64,000 nt of DNA. Source: CBCYMI01 sp965183855. Its GTDB lineage: Bacteria; Pseudomonadota; Alphaproteobacteria; Caulobacterales; Maricaulaceae. The DNA lies in NCBI GenBank assembly GCA_965183855.1, contig CBCYMI010000031.1, positions 7,160-71,159 on the forward strand, read 5' to 3'. Each line of letters starts with the position of its first letter. Positions within the stretch are counted from its first letter, which is position 1. The position numbers were made by a program, and so were the translations under genes. The notes under the pieces were generated by a model. It was not told the DNA's origin, did not search any database, and was given only the letters and a program-made list of their open reading frames with translations. Of this stretch, positions 47,471 to 58,100 are shown piece by piece.

Positions 47471-48460
47471 CTATTTAGGATTGACCGTCTCTCCACAAAA
47501 TACCCCTTTTGCAGGTATCCCTTTAGTCATAAGTGCTTCTCTTATACTATCTTCAGTCCAGCCTCTCTTTTTTATCTGTTTTAATATCTTTTCAGAATTC
47601 GAATATTTTATAACACCCTCATATTTAGGAATCGGTTTATCTTTCACATAATCATTATTATGTTTATCTGAGGTTTTATTACTCCCCTTGCCTTTGCCTG
47701 AGCTGCCGCCGTGTTCGTTCTTTGCAAACTTCTTTGCTGTTGCTTGAAGCTTCTTAAACCTATCCTTGCCTAAAGCATGCTTTACCTTCTTGGCAAGCTT
47801 GCCCGTTAACTTGCCAGCCTTAACACCTAATCTTGCACCAAATGCCATTAATAAAACATCAGGCGCTAATTTCCCTAATCATTTGCCCGCTGAACGATAT
47901 AAACGAGACTTCTCAGATAAACTATCCGCTTCCAAAATCTGAGATAACTCTCCTATTAGACTATAAAAATTCCCCTCTATATTGTCAAACTCATCAAAAA
48001 ATAACTTCCCTAATAAACTCGGATCCTTAGAAAGCTCTATTAATAATACTCGCAAGGCATCCAACGTCTTTAATGGATCAGAAAATAATTCGGCAAGCTC
48101 TTGACCATATTCTAAAACACCTTCAACCATCCCAAATTTAAAGGAAGGATTAGAATTCAAAACACCCATCATCAGATTAATTTGAGCATTCAATATCGCT
48201 TCAATACAGCCCGCACGATCACTAATCTTAATCTGCTTCTTACTAACCGTTGTAATAAAATGACAGCCCGTAGAGGTATGCGCATTTGAAACCAATAAAT
48301 TAAATCGGAAGAACCCGCCGCCCCCGCCAGCAGAACCGCCCCCACTCGCACACGCTTTAAGTTGTCTAAGCGCGCATCCTCTACAGATAAATCTCCACTC
48401 TTGATCGCCTCTCCTAAAGCAGACTTTAAAACTTGCTCATTAATCGCACAGCCAAAGACT
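47471..48460 (-). pseudogene. Displaced FHA/CdiA C-terminal module 1, E5-like toxin, multiply broken
   Basis: Reading in from 48460, a type A pre-toxin segment (VFGCAINEQVLKSALGEAIK) has a 2-base insertion near 48391 relative to the copy at 49.3 kb. It resumes at LKACASGGGSAGGGGG and continues through VSNAHTSTGCHFITT to SAGK, where an in-frame TGA stands at 47879-47881. The same frame goes on with LGKLAPDVLLMAFGARLG, the linker FAKNEHGGSSGKGKG, and a tail with KRGWTEDSIREAL ending at 47471. The RGWT motif resembles colicin E5-type tRNA-cleaving toxins, but the tail is shorter than those and lacks their later conserved part. No immunity gene follows before tRNA-Ser. Confidence 0.75.
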
Positions 48461-48477
48461 AGGAAGATAGTACATAT

Positions 48478-48780
48478 TTAATCTTTCCTTGAAATATAAT
48501 AGTAGGGAGGTCCACTCTCAGGCAAAATATTTTTTAGATTTAAATGTTGAAATTCTTTAATAGATAACTTTTCTTTTATAGAAAATGCTTCATTAGATTT
48601 CTGTATAATTACTTTATTATCAAAAAATAAAAGTTTTTCTCTAGATTTTAATTCATAAAATGCTTTATTTAAATCTCTAGTAAAAAACTCTGAAATTTCG
48701 GATACCAATTCTATTAATGTCATTTCCTCTTCCTCAGAATTAAATAATATACAATCTTCTATGTTATTATATATAGCCAT
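48478..48780 (-). CDS. Putative immunity protein of module 2
   Basis: 100 residues starting MAIYNNIEDCILFNSEEEEM, acidic in the first third, with alternating charged helices and a PPYYYISRKD end. It starts 13 bp after the stop of the toxin at 48794-49417. A small acidic protein directly after a toxin tail is the standard immunity arrangement. No family recognised. Confidence 0.7.
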   Translation of the reverse strand: MAIYNNIEDCILFNSEEEEMTLIELVSEISEFFTRDLNKAFYELKSREKLLFFDNKVIIQKSNEAFSIKEKLSIKEFQHLNLKNILPESGPPYYYISRKD

Positions 48781-48793
48781 AAATATAATACTC

Positions 48794-49417
48794 TCATTTA
48801 ATTATAGGATTATTTTTTAAGGGAATACGTACTAGCTTTCCATCTATGTATACATTCATATATGGTCCACCATGAACAGGATCATCAGCATTCTTATAAC
48901 CCTTATTAACCCTAACGTAATTTCCTTTTCCATCATAATATCTAACGCCTTTTCCTCTTTTTAAAGGGGCTTTTTTCCATCCTTTTCTAAGAAAAATTCT
49001 ATCCGCTTTTCTAACAACATCATCAAAATCTGCTCCTCTAAAGCTCTCAGGATTATCAAAATCAGGGTCATTCTCATCGTCTGGGTCTTGGTCGGGGTCT
49101 GGCATAGGGGTCTGGGCTGTGCCGCTTAAGTCTGGGGTCTCTTTTTCTGCTCCAGAATTGTCAGCATCTCCCTTTGGGTCGTCCTTCTTCTTGTTTGCCA
49201 AGATGAAATAGGTGATCCCGCCACCCCCGCCAGCAGAACCACCCCCACTCACACACGCTTTAAGTTGTCTAAGCGCATCCTCTGCAGATAAATCTCCACT
49301 CTTGATTGCCTCTCCTAAAGCAGACTTTAAAACTTGCTCATTAATCGCACAGCCAAAGACAGGCTTTATTTGGAGGAAGAGGAGAGTTGAGAAAGAAAAT
49401 TGAATAAAAATTGATAA
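48794..49417 (-). CDS. Displaced toxin module 2 (type A pre-toxin plus toxin tail)
   Basis: The frame is open from the stop of the preceding immunity gene but has no ATG; the first GTG is at 49252. It reads VFGCAINEQVLKSALGEAIK, then LRQLKACVSGGGSAGGGGG, a hydrophobic ITYFILA strand and a D/P-rich linker. The tail is SFRGADFDDVVRKADRIFLR with RYYDGKGNYVRVN, DPVHGGPYMNVY and VRIPLKNNPI. Such tails end many polymorphic toxins; a nuclease activity is likely but not shown. Without its own start or signal peptide the module is probably silent until joined to a full-length exoprotein gene. Confidence 0.72.
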   Translation of the reverse strand, partial: LSIFIQFSFSTLLFLQIKPVFGCAINEQVLKSALGEAIKSGDLSAEDALRQLKACVSGGGSAGGGGGITYFILANKKKDDPKGDADNSGAEKETPDLSGTAQTPMPDPDQDPDDENDPDFDNPESFRGADFDDVVRKADRIFLRKGWKKAPLKRGKGVRYYDGKGNYVRVNKGYKNADDPVHGGPYMNVYIDGKLVRIPLKNNPIIK

Positions 49418-49669
49418 TTAAAGTAAATCAACATCAGGATTTATATTATTAAGACCTAATTTACTTTCTTCAATACCAAAAGCATTAGCTTGATTTTTCA
49501 TAATAGAAATTATATCATGATAAGCCATTAAATATCCCATATTATACATATAATCTTTAATATTAGACTTATTTTTATTATTTTTTACTTTAGATTTAGC
49601 AGTGATCGCTTTTTCTTTAATTAAAATTACTAAATCTTTAATATATAATTCAAAACTATTATTTGACAT
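49418..49669 (-). CDS. Putative immunity protein of module 3
   Basis: 83 residues: MSNNSFELYIKDLVILIKEK, a basic middle, then YMYNMGYLMAYHDIISIMKN and AFGIEESKLGLNNINPDVDL. The helix pattern with GYLMAYHD..SIMKNQA is one I associate with small partners of secreted toxins, but I cannot name the family. It overlaps the end of toxin module 3 by 11 bp with AGGGA upstream, so translation is coupled. Confidence 0.75.
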   Translation of the reverse strand: MSNNSFELYIKDLVILIKEKAITAKSKVKNNKNKSNIKDYMYNMGYLMAYHDIISIMKNQANAFGIEESKLGLNNINPDVDLL

Positions 49670-50450
49670 GTGTTTTCCCTTTTTCTTTTAAGATTCTTCT
49701 TAAAATATTTCTCTCTTCCCTAAGTCTTTTTATATCAGAAGGCCATTTTTTATTAATTAATGCGCTTCTTTGTCTTGGGTCTAATTTATTCCAATTAGAT
49801 ATATATTTTTTAGGATCAGATATTTTATTGCTATGCAATTTAATCTGTTTCTCAATACTATTTATTCCTTTTTGTATTTCTTTTATAGATCTATTAGAAT
49901 AATTTTTATAGAAACCAGAATGTTTTCTTCCATTTTTAATCTTGGCATTGGCTGCTTTAATCTCATCAAGGGTTTGTTTAGGAACTTTATCAATTCTAGC
50001 TAAGCTCTTACCACTCTTGGATAAAATTTGAAAGCCTTCACCCGTAATCAATAGTGTTGCAGAACCTGTCTCAATCCAACCCAAATATAACGCAACCTTA
50101 TCTGCTGGCAACCCTAATCCAAGAAGACTACGCGTGATAAAACCTGAAACCTCCTCTCCATAATATAAACTTAAAACACCTCCGCTAAACTGATTGGCTC
50201 CACCAACAATCGAAAATGTCATCCCTGCTGCGCAAGCAGCAACCGCAAGACCTCCAGAACCCAGGGAAACACCATTGCAAAGCGTCATCGCTGTCATCTT
50301 TAAGGCATCCATGCCAATATCATCAAGTGCATCCCAGCGTGCTAATTCCTTTTGTGCAGATAAAAACGCAGAGGCACCACTGCGACCCTCTAATGATGCC
50401 TGGCGATAATGACGTGATAAAACCTTGTCACAGTCAGAGGCTAGTTTTAT
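49659..50450 (-). CDS. Displaced toxin module 3 (type B pre-toxin plus toxin tail)
   Basis: The frame is open from a TAA at 50451-50453 and has no ATG until 50312. The type B pre-toxin reads LASDCDKVLSRHYRQASLEG, ELARWDALDDIGMDALKMTA, CNGVSLGSGGLAVAACAAGM and YYGEEVSGFITRSLLGLGLP, with glycine/alanine-rich hydrophobic stretches, ending KQTLDEIKAANAKIKNG. The toxin tail is HSGFYKNYSNRSIKEIQKGI, then WNKLDPRQRSALINKKWPSD and a basic helix. I recognise this as a recurrent polymorphic-toxin tail but cannot assign its target. Lack of a start suggests a silent cassette. Confidence 0.75.
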   Translation of the reverse strand: MKLASDCDKVLSRHYRQASLEGRSGASAFLSAQKELARWDALDDIGMDALKMTAMTLCNGVSLGSGGLAVAACAAGMTFSIVGGANQFSGGVLSLYYGEEVSGFITRSLLGLGLPADKVALYLGWIETGSATLLITGEGFQILSKSGKSLARIDKVPKQTLDEIKAANAKIKNGRKHSGFYKNYSNRSIKEIQKGINSIEKQIKLHSNKISDPKKYISNWNKLDPRQRSALINKKWPSDIKRLREERNILRRILKEKGKTHVK

Positions 50451-50481
50451 TTAGAGGAGATTGGGGTAACAATTTAGTTAT

Positions 50482-50856
50482 TTACCGAAGATAAAGGAAG
50501 TAATCTCCTTCATAATTATCTTTTACATTCTCATGACTATCAAATACAAATTCTATATTGTTAATATTAAAATCAATTCTTCCAATCATTTTTAAACTAT
50601 TACAAATAGTACGTTTAATACAAAGATTAATACCTGAATTTTCTGCTTCTTTAATTTGGATACTATTTTGGTAAAAAATATATACTTTAAAAATTTTTTT
50701 TGATGGAGAGAATAATATAAATGCTTCATGAACACCTTTATCTTGAAATTGATTTAAAACCAAGTTACGTACTATATCTAATCCTTTATTATCTTCTTGA
50801 GCTTTAGCACTAGCTCTTGCAAATTCTTCATCAGATGGAATGTTTTTTATAGTCAT
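50482..50856 (-). CDS. Putative immunity protein of module 4
   Basis: 124 residues from the ATG at 50856, with GGGAGG seven bases upstream. That ATG overlaps the toxin stop (ATGA), so the pair is translationally coupled. The protein begins MTIKNIPSDEEFARASAKAQ, with a VHEAFILFSPSKKIFKVYIF strand pair and an acidic C-terminus. Family not recognised; role inferred from position. Confidence 0.75.
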   Translation of the reverse strand: MTIKNIPSDEEFARASAKAQEDNKGLDIVRNLVLNQFQDKGVHEAFILFSPSKKIFKVYIFYQNSIQIKEAENSGINLCIKRTICNSLKMIGRIDFNINNIEFVFDSHENVKDNYEGDYFLYLR

Positions 50857-51371
50857 TTGATAGCCTCCCATATCCATTGATTTTTTTTCTTAAAAGTATA
50901 CCCTAATTCTTTCATAAAATTGACTTCTTTTTCAAAAAACGAACCAGCTTGTACTTTTAAAGGATTGTGGGAAAACAGAACTTGCTTACCTTGTTTAAGT
51001 TGTTGAATGAGAAATGTTTCATTTATTTTCCAGATTTCATCCTGAGATAACCCTTTTGCAACTTTATCCCAATTATCCACTTTAAAATATGTTGCTTTAT
51101 AATGTGCAGCAACCTTTTGATAGCTTATCCCATCTTTTGCAAAATGTCCTAAAACTAGTTTATCACTATGAGGATTTTTTGTTGCACTTTTTGCAATATT
51201 TTCAAACCACTCCTGTGATCTACTCGATCCTATAATGCTGCCTGGTTTTCTAGCTCCCTGACCAGCATTTTTAATCTTGGCATTGGCTGCTTTAATCTCA
51301 TCAAGGGTTTGCTTAGGCAAATTACGAAGCTGAGCTCTTACCACTCTTGGATAAAATCTGAAAGCCTTCAC
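50853..51371 (-). CDS. Toxin tail of displaced module 4
   Basis: The frame starts within the pre-toxin and reads NLPKQTLDEIKAANAKIKNA, then GARKPGSIIGSSRSQEWFEN, KNPHSDKLVLGHFAKDGISY, AHYKATYFKVDNWDKVAKGL and KKKNQWIWEAIK. It shares the KQTLDEIKAANAKIKN junction with module 3 and then diverges completely, the hallmark of toxin swapping. A five-base difference from module 3 just before that junction breaks the link to the upstream pre-toxin. Toxin activity is not assignable from sequence. Confidence 0.75.
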   Translation of the reverse strand: MKAFRFYPRVVRAQLRNLPKQTLDEIKAANAKIKNAGQGARKPGSIIGSSRSQEWFENIAKSATKNPHSDKLVLGHFAKDGISYQKVAAHYKATYFKVDNWDKVAKGLSQDEIWKINETFLIQQLKQGKQVLFSHNPLKVQAGSFFEKEVNFMKELGYTFKKKNQWIWEAIK

Positions 51372-51786
51372 CCGTAATCAATAGTGTTGCAGAACCTGTC
51401 TCAATCCAACCCAAATATAACGCAACCTTATCTGCTGGCAACCCTAATCCAAGAAGACTACGCGTTATAAAGCCTGAAACCTCCTCTCCATAATATAAAC
51501 TTAAAACACCTCCGCTAAACTGATTGGCACCGCCAACAACTGCAAACGTCATCCCTGCTGCGCAAGCAGCAACCGCAAGGCCTCCAGAACCTAGGGAAAC
51601 ACCATTGCAAAGCATCATCGCTGTCATCTTTAAGACACCCATACCAATATCATCAAGTGCATCCCAGCGTGCTAATTCCTTCTGCGCTGATAAAAAAACG
51701 CAGAAGCACCACTGCGACCCTCTAATGATGCCTGGCGATAATGTCGTGATAAAACCTTGTCACAGTCAGAGACTGGCCTTATTTAG
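51322..51786 (-). pseudogene. Pre-toxin segment of module 4, frame broken twice
   Basis: Nearly identical to the type B pre-toxin of module 3 (CNGVSLGSGGLAVAACAAGM, YYGEEVSGFITRSLLGLGLP, GFQILSKSGKS). It differs by two extra bases in an A/T run at 51692-51698 and by a five-base change near 51335 that gives a stop after KSSAS. The toxin tail therefore cannot be made as one protein with this segment as it stands. Confidence 0.8.
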
Positions 51787-51834
51787 AGAATGAAGGGGAG
51801 AGTTCCATAATACAACAATATTATTCATTAAGAG

Positions 51835-52131
51835 CTATGCTATATATTTTACCAAATAAGAATCACCCAATTCAGTTTGTAACCTTTTAGCAAGTTTAGC
51901 TCCTTCCTTAATATGTGCTTTTTCTGCTTCAGGACTAGGAAAAGCTGAATCGGGGGGATATTCACGATCTAAAGTAGCTTGATATTCATCTTCCCATTTT
52001 TGAATATCATGCTTGAGAGATTCAGATATAGGTAAATCCTTTGCTTCATAATGATGAAATATATCGCTATCCTTAATCATTACAGCTTCTTCCATATATG
52101 CAGCACGCATTTTCACGAGTGTTTTTTTCAT
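51835..52131 (-). CDS. Putative immunity protein of the main FHA/CdiA-like gene
   Basis: 98 residues starting MKKTLVKMRAAYMEEAVMIK, with LPISESLKHDIQKWEDEYQA, PPDSAFPSPEAEKAHIKEGA and a terminal LQTELGDSYLVKYIA. The AGGAG ribosome site (seven bases before ATG 52131) overlaps the stop of the exoprotein gene, so translation is coupled. Position and size fit an immunity (CdiI-like) role. The matching toxin in the upstream gene appears nearly lost. Confidence 0.7.
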   Translation of the reverse strand: MKKTLVKMRAAYMEEAVMIKDSDIFHHYEAKDLPISESLKHDIQKWEDEYQATLDREYPPDSAFPSPEAEKAHIKEGAKLAKRLQTELGDSYLVKYIA

Positions 52132-52141
52132 ATTCAATCTC

Positions 52142-55100
52142 CTAATTTGGATGTGCCGTTACAATAAAGCCATTCCCATAAGCAGTAAACCGTGCCTTAA
52201 TGACTTTCTCTAACCCGCGAGTTAATCCTGCCGTCACCATTGAGGTAAGCAAGCTTCTAACTGATTGAGAAGACGTCAATTCTTTTAAAACCTTGCTCAA
52301 ATCTCCCTGATGATTGATTAAACTCGTTGTTGTCATTCCTGCAAGAGAACTAATCCCTGCTGTGACCGCAGCATAAGACACGCTCCCTTCTGAAAGACCC
52401 ATTTGAAGCGCAACCGAAGACGCGCTTCCCCCACTGGCTAAACCAACCGCAATGCTAATTAAAGCCGCCGCTTCTGGCGTTAAACCTTCTTGTCTATAAT
52501 CCCAATCCTTCGATAATGCCTTAATCGCACGCCAGTTAACAGAAGGGTTCTTCCTTAACCCTTCTAGCCATTCATAGCCTGGTCTGGAGGAAAGCTTAGA
52601 TAAAGAGCGACCGATTGAGCCTAATTCTTCATAATCAGAAACAATCCCTCCTGATGAAGATAAAGAAACAAACCCCCCTGCTGTAATCTTTGTTAGATTA
52701 ACCTTTTCCTTATCATAACCCTTGCTTTCAGATTGCCACCAAACCATATCACCTTTATATCTCTGATATGAATATATATGACGATCCTTGGTCGATAATA
52801 AGGATAATTGCGCATTCGGATTGCCAGATAACCCTGCCTTAATCTTAACATTGCCACCTGCTTTTAAACGAGGCGCCTCCAGACGTACAGAACCATGCGC
52901 TCCTAAATTTAAATCCTGTTTTGTCGATAATTGACTGGATTGATAGCTTAAATCCTGATATTGCTTGCTTTCTTTTGAATTCCCTAAACGAATAACACCA
53001 CCTAATCGCGTATAAGTCTTGCGAAAATAATCTGAAACACTAATATTTTTAGATGATTGTAATTCAATTAAGCCAAGAGAATTTAACCTTAAATTGCCTC
53101 CAGAAGATAAAGTAGAAGCCTTAATCAAACTGCTGCCAATGGAAAAACTATTAATATCTCCCCCTGCTGTTAATCTAGAGCCTCTGGAATGTATATCTTG
53201 TTCTGATAAACGCTCATAAATCTTCTTCTTCTTTAAAAAATGACTCTTACTTGTATTCTTAAATTGACTATATTCACTTCCTTCTAATAAATCAGCAATA
53301 ATTAAATGTCCCGAAGAACGCAGGCTGAGATTTCCATAAGATTTAAGGTCAGAGCCTAGAATGGATAAATTACCCCCATCGCCAGACAAGCCAGAACGAA
53401 GATAAATATCTCCTTTATCCGAGCTTAAGGATGAAGCCTGGTTTTTGCTTTGAACATAATTAGAAGATTCATATATCTTCCCACGCTTTACCCCTTTTTT
53501 ACTCCGCGCCTTGCGTTCTGTCTTGCCTGTAACGCGTAAATCCCCGCCCGTTAATACCAATATCCCTTGCCTGCCTGAAAGATTAGAGGCTTCAATCTCG
53601 CTTTGCGTGCCTGAATGAAGTAAAAGCTTGCCTTTAGATAAAAGCCTATTGCCTGTAAGCTTTGTTTGTTCTGATCTTTCGGTAATTGTCTTCTTGCCTC
53701 GTGCGTAGGCATGCTCTTCGCGCTCTAATTCCTCAAATGCCTTTAAGGCTATCTTTTCTTTTGCCTTTAAGGATAAATCCCCTTTTGAAGAAAGCTTAGA
53801 TGCCGTTGAATGAATATTCTTAGCCGAAAGAAAAAGATTGCCCTCTGAGCTCAATTCCGTTTGATCTGTTAAACGAACTGATTTTGAAAAGCGAACATCA
53901 CCTGGGCGATAATTTAAGTCAGACTTCGTTTTACTTAATGCATTTAGCGATAGATTGCCCAAAGCCAAAAGTGATACATCTTTTAATGCATTAAGCTTTG
54001 AAGCAAATATATCCAAATTACCCCCCGTTTTAAGATTAATCTCCCCTTTGGAAAACAGGCTATCTTGATTGGAAAGAATGCTTGAGCTGGAAGTCAGGGT
54101 TAAATCTTTTCCCGTTTTAATCTGGTTTTGATTAAGGCTAAGCTTGCCAGAAGAAATAAGATTTGCCGTCTGGCTTGCCTCTAACTTCGTAGAAGATAAG
54201 TTCAGATCTCCTTTGGAAGCAAGGCTTAAATTCCTTCCTTTAAATTCACCTCCTTGAGCGTTAAACTCACCTAAAACGGATGCCTGAACATTTCCCAAGG
54301 CTGCAATTAAGCCTGAATGCTCAAATTGCTTTGCCTCAATCTTTATCTCGCCTCCTGATAATAATCGAGCCCCTGTTGAAGCATGTGCTAAAGCCTTTTT
54401 CCTATTCTTTGATAAATATACAATCGGTGCTAAAACGCGCTCGCCATCAACCTCCATTGGAGACCACCATAAAATATCTCTATCCAGCTTTGCCAATTGC
54501 TCTTTACTCGGTGCTTTGCCAAATTCTAGACCAAGGCTTTTTGAGGCTAAAACCCCGTTTTCAATCAAACCACGCATTTGATCACTGTCTGAATGATAAT
54601 CAGAAGAAATAAATCGTTTGCCCGTTTGTTCTAAAATCTGTTCGCGAACAAAAAAACTATCAAAGCCTGAATCCCCTAATAGGCGTGTGTTTAAATGTGT
54701 TTTATCAACACCTAACCGTTTGAAAAAATAATCCGAACCATAAAACTGGGATACAGAAGTTAAGGCTGGATCTGAGATAAATTTATAGCTCGGATTAGAG
54801 ACAGAAGCACGCATGAATAAAGCTGAATTTATATCGGATAAATCACCTGTTTTTGAGCCTAGCAATCTTGATAAACTCGGATTTAAGGCAGTTGCCGATA
54901 AGGAAGAGGTAGAAGATTGCGCGCTTATTGCAGTATTGGAATATGTGCCGTTTTGAACAGTTGAAGCTTCTGAAATATTCAGAGAAAACGAGCCTAAATC
55001 AGAAGCGCCAACAGAAGAAAAAGAAGGGGAATTAGCTGAGCCGACAGATTGATTTGATTTCTCTCTTTTTCCCTGATTGCCATTCTTGAAATTATCAAAT

Positions 55101-58100
55101 TGAAGCGTTAGCTTACCTCCTGCCTGAATTAACCCCCCATAAGATGCGATAATACTCCGTGTCGTGCCCAATTCCTCCAGAGTTTTACTGTCTGTTTCAT
55201 ATAATAAATGACCCGGCTCATAACAATAGCCATCATATCCAGGTGTTCCTCTATAAACAAGACAGCCCGTATAAGCTGCGTATCTAGATTGACTTACTTT
55301 TCTTGTTGTTTCTTCCTTCCTTAAATCAATCCCTTGATTCTCAAAATGAATGCCTCTTAAATCAATATCCCCTCCTGCCGCAATACTGCCTCCATTGATT
55401 AAACGATCTGCCAAAATGGAAAGATCCTTGCCTGCGAAAATCCGCCCCTCCTGACCTCGGCAAGTTTGACCTTCCGAACAATCCAGCACTTCCCTATACC
55501 CTGTCATAACTGTATAAACGCCATAAGAAACTAAAATTCTAACAGGATCTTTTTGATAATCATAAAGGGTGTCTTCATCAAACCTATAATTATTGCCAGA
55601 ATGCTTTTTTTCTCTATGAATCGTAATCCGTTTTTTAGGAGCTGTTAGAGGCGTGCCATTTTCTAAAAATTCCGTCTGAATGGAAATACTGCCTAAACGG
55701 CTTTCTATGCTTCCTTCAATATTCTCAAGCTTTTTGCTCTTTGGGCTTGCCGCGCTTTGATAGCTTAAATCAGAAAACCCTGATTGAGACCAGTGCTTGG
55801 ATAAAGAAGATACTCCTAAAAGAGATAAATCCCCTTCAGAATAAATCATCCCGTCTCGATTGTTTAATACATTCCCCGTCTCAATCCTTAACTCACCCCC
55901 TGAAAAAATCAGACCTGAATTCCTTAAATCTTCCTTTACATAAAGATTTAGGCGTTCTCCTGCGTTGATCTTGCCCAGATTTAAAACAGAGCCTGCATAT
56001 ATCAACCCCGTCTTATCCGTTGCAACCCTGCCTTGATTGGAAAATTTAGAGCCGCTAAAGACCTCAACTCCTTCTTTTCCATAGATAAGTCCAGAAGATA
56101 AATTCTTTAAATTCAAATCGGATAACAGATAAACTTGACTGTCTGATTTAATCTCCGCACTGTTTTCAAAACCTCCGCTTTCACTAAATAAGCGAATATT
56201 CCCCTTGGAATAAATATTGCCTTGATTGCTTAAGGCTTGTTTCGCGCTTAAAACAATCCCGCCTTTACTTTTTAACTCTCCTTTTTGTAATAATCTGCCT
56301 TCAAAAGAAGAAAGCTTTATGAGCCCTCCTGATACTATATTGCCCTGGGTTTCAAGACCTAAGCTGGAAGAAAGCGATACCCCTCCTAACGCCGTTAAAT
56401 CTGATCTGTTTAAAACAGAGCCTGAAACACTGGAAAGACTCAGATCTCCATTGGATTGAATCGTGTGTTGATTGATTAAATCCTGATCAGATTGAATGGA
56501 AACAGAGCCCAATCCTCCAATCTCTCCCTGATTGGTAAAAAAAGCATGTGTGTTGATAGAAAGATCATAGGCACTATACATCCTGCCCGTATTTAAACCA
56601 TTGCCCCCATTTGATAAAAATATTCCTCTGTTGGAAGTATCAGAATTACCAGAAGCATCAGAACCAGAAGAGCTAGAAGCATCAGAACCAGAAGAAGCTG
56701 TATTATTTACAGGCATAAACACGCTTAACATGCCTTTATTTTCTATCTCTTCTTGGGCTGAAAGACGTAAAGACCGGTTGGAATGCATGCGCGCGCCTGT
56801 TTCATTCTTAAGCGCGCCTGTCTCACTTCTTAAAACCAAATCAGAGCCTGAAAGCAATATGCCTTCATTTGTAAAAAATCCTTTGGAGAAAACCGATAAA
56901 TTAGAGCCTGTTTCTATCCTGTTTTTATTTATAATTTCTCCTATATTGGATCTTATTATTCCTATACCAGATGAAACCAAATTTCCTTCATTTAAAATAG
57001 AAGCTCCACTTATTTCCAACCCTTCTTTTGAAAGTAAAATTCCTGTTTCGCCAATCAATAAATTCTCACGAGTATTTATCTCTAGCCTTCCCCCCGTCTC
57101 AATCCGACCCGATAGGTTTTGAGATAAGCGTGTTGTTAGAAATAAAGAACCCTTGCTATATAGCTTGCCTGTTTGTGTTAATTGTTTGGACGTTAATCTA
57201 AGATCTGAACGAGTGGAAATTATGCCAGCCTGTCTGAGCATGTCTTTAGATTGTAATGTTAATGCTCCATTGCTTGCTAAAACAGAGGATGAAAACTGAG
57301 TTAATCCCTGATTGGAATCAATGGATAAATCCAAAACAGAACTAAGATGGCCTTTCAAATCTATCTTGCCTTTTTTAGAAAAAAGAGATAAATCCCGATC
57401 CGAATGAAGCCTGTCTGATTGAAAAATCTCGCCTGCTCTGATCGTTAACTCCCCCTTGTTTTGAACCAGGCTATTCGCTGTTTGTTTAAATAAACCAGAG
57501 CTTGATAATTCAATTGCCCCATTGCTTAATAATTCAGAGCCAGAACCTAGAAGAAAATCTTCAGAACTTGATAAATCCAAAGAAGAAAGCGCGATAATAC
57601 GACCTGTAATCTCGGCAGTTTGAGATCTGGAGCGAATGCCTAAACCAGAATAAAGAAAACCATTTTGATTAAAGTGACCTTCTGAGGTTAGATAAAGATT
57701 GCCTCCTGATTTAAGATTGCCTGATTGCGTTATTCCACCCCTGGAAATAAGATATAAATCCTTATTAGATAAAATATGTGAGCTTGCTTGTTGATTAATC
57801 AGACCAAAGCCTGAAATCATAAGATGATCTAAACTCTCAATTCGACCAGATAGATTAATATCTCCTAATTTGGAAATAATCTCTAAACCTGTAAAAGCAC
57901 CAAGACTGCCTGATAAATTAATATCTCCACTGCTTTTTAAAGATAGAGCCTGTTCTGAAATTATGCGAGACTTTACGTCTTGATTAATCGAGCGAAATCC
58001 AAAAAGAGAAATATAATCTGGAGATTCAATCGCAGCCGAGATCGTTAATATACCCTTTTTGGAAAGAAAATGAATGTGATCTAGGCTTGTTAATTGACCC

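Noticed and set aside
50194..51793. Plus-strand frames rich in Pro and Ala over the pre-toxin repeats
   Set aside because: They lie antisense to the conserved type B pre-toxin and appear twice only because that segment is duplicated.
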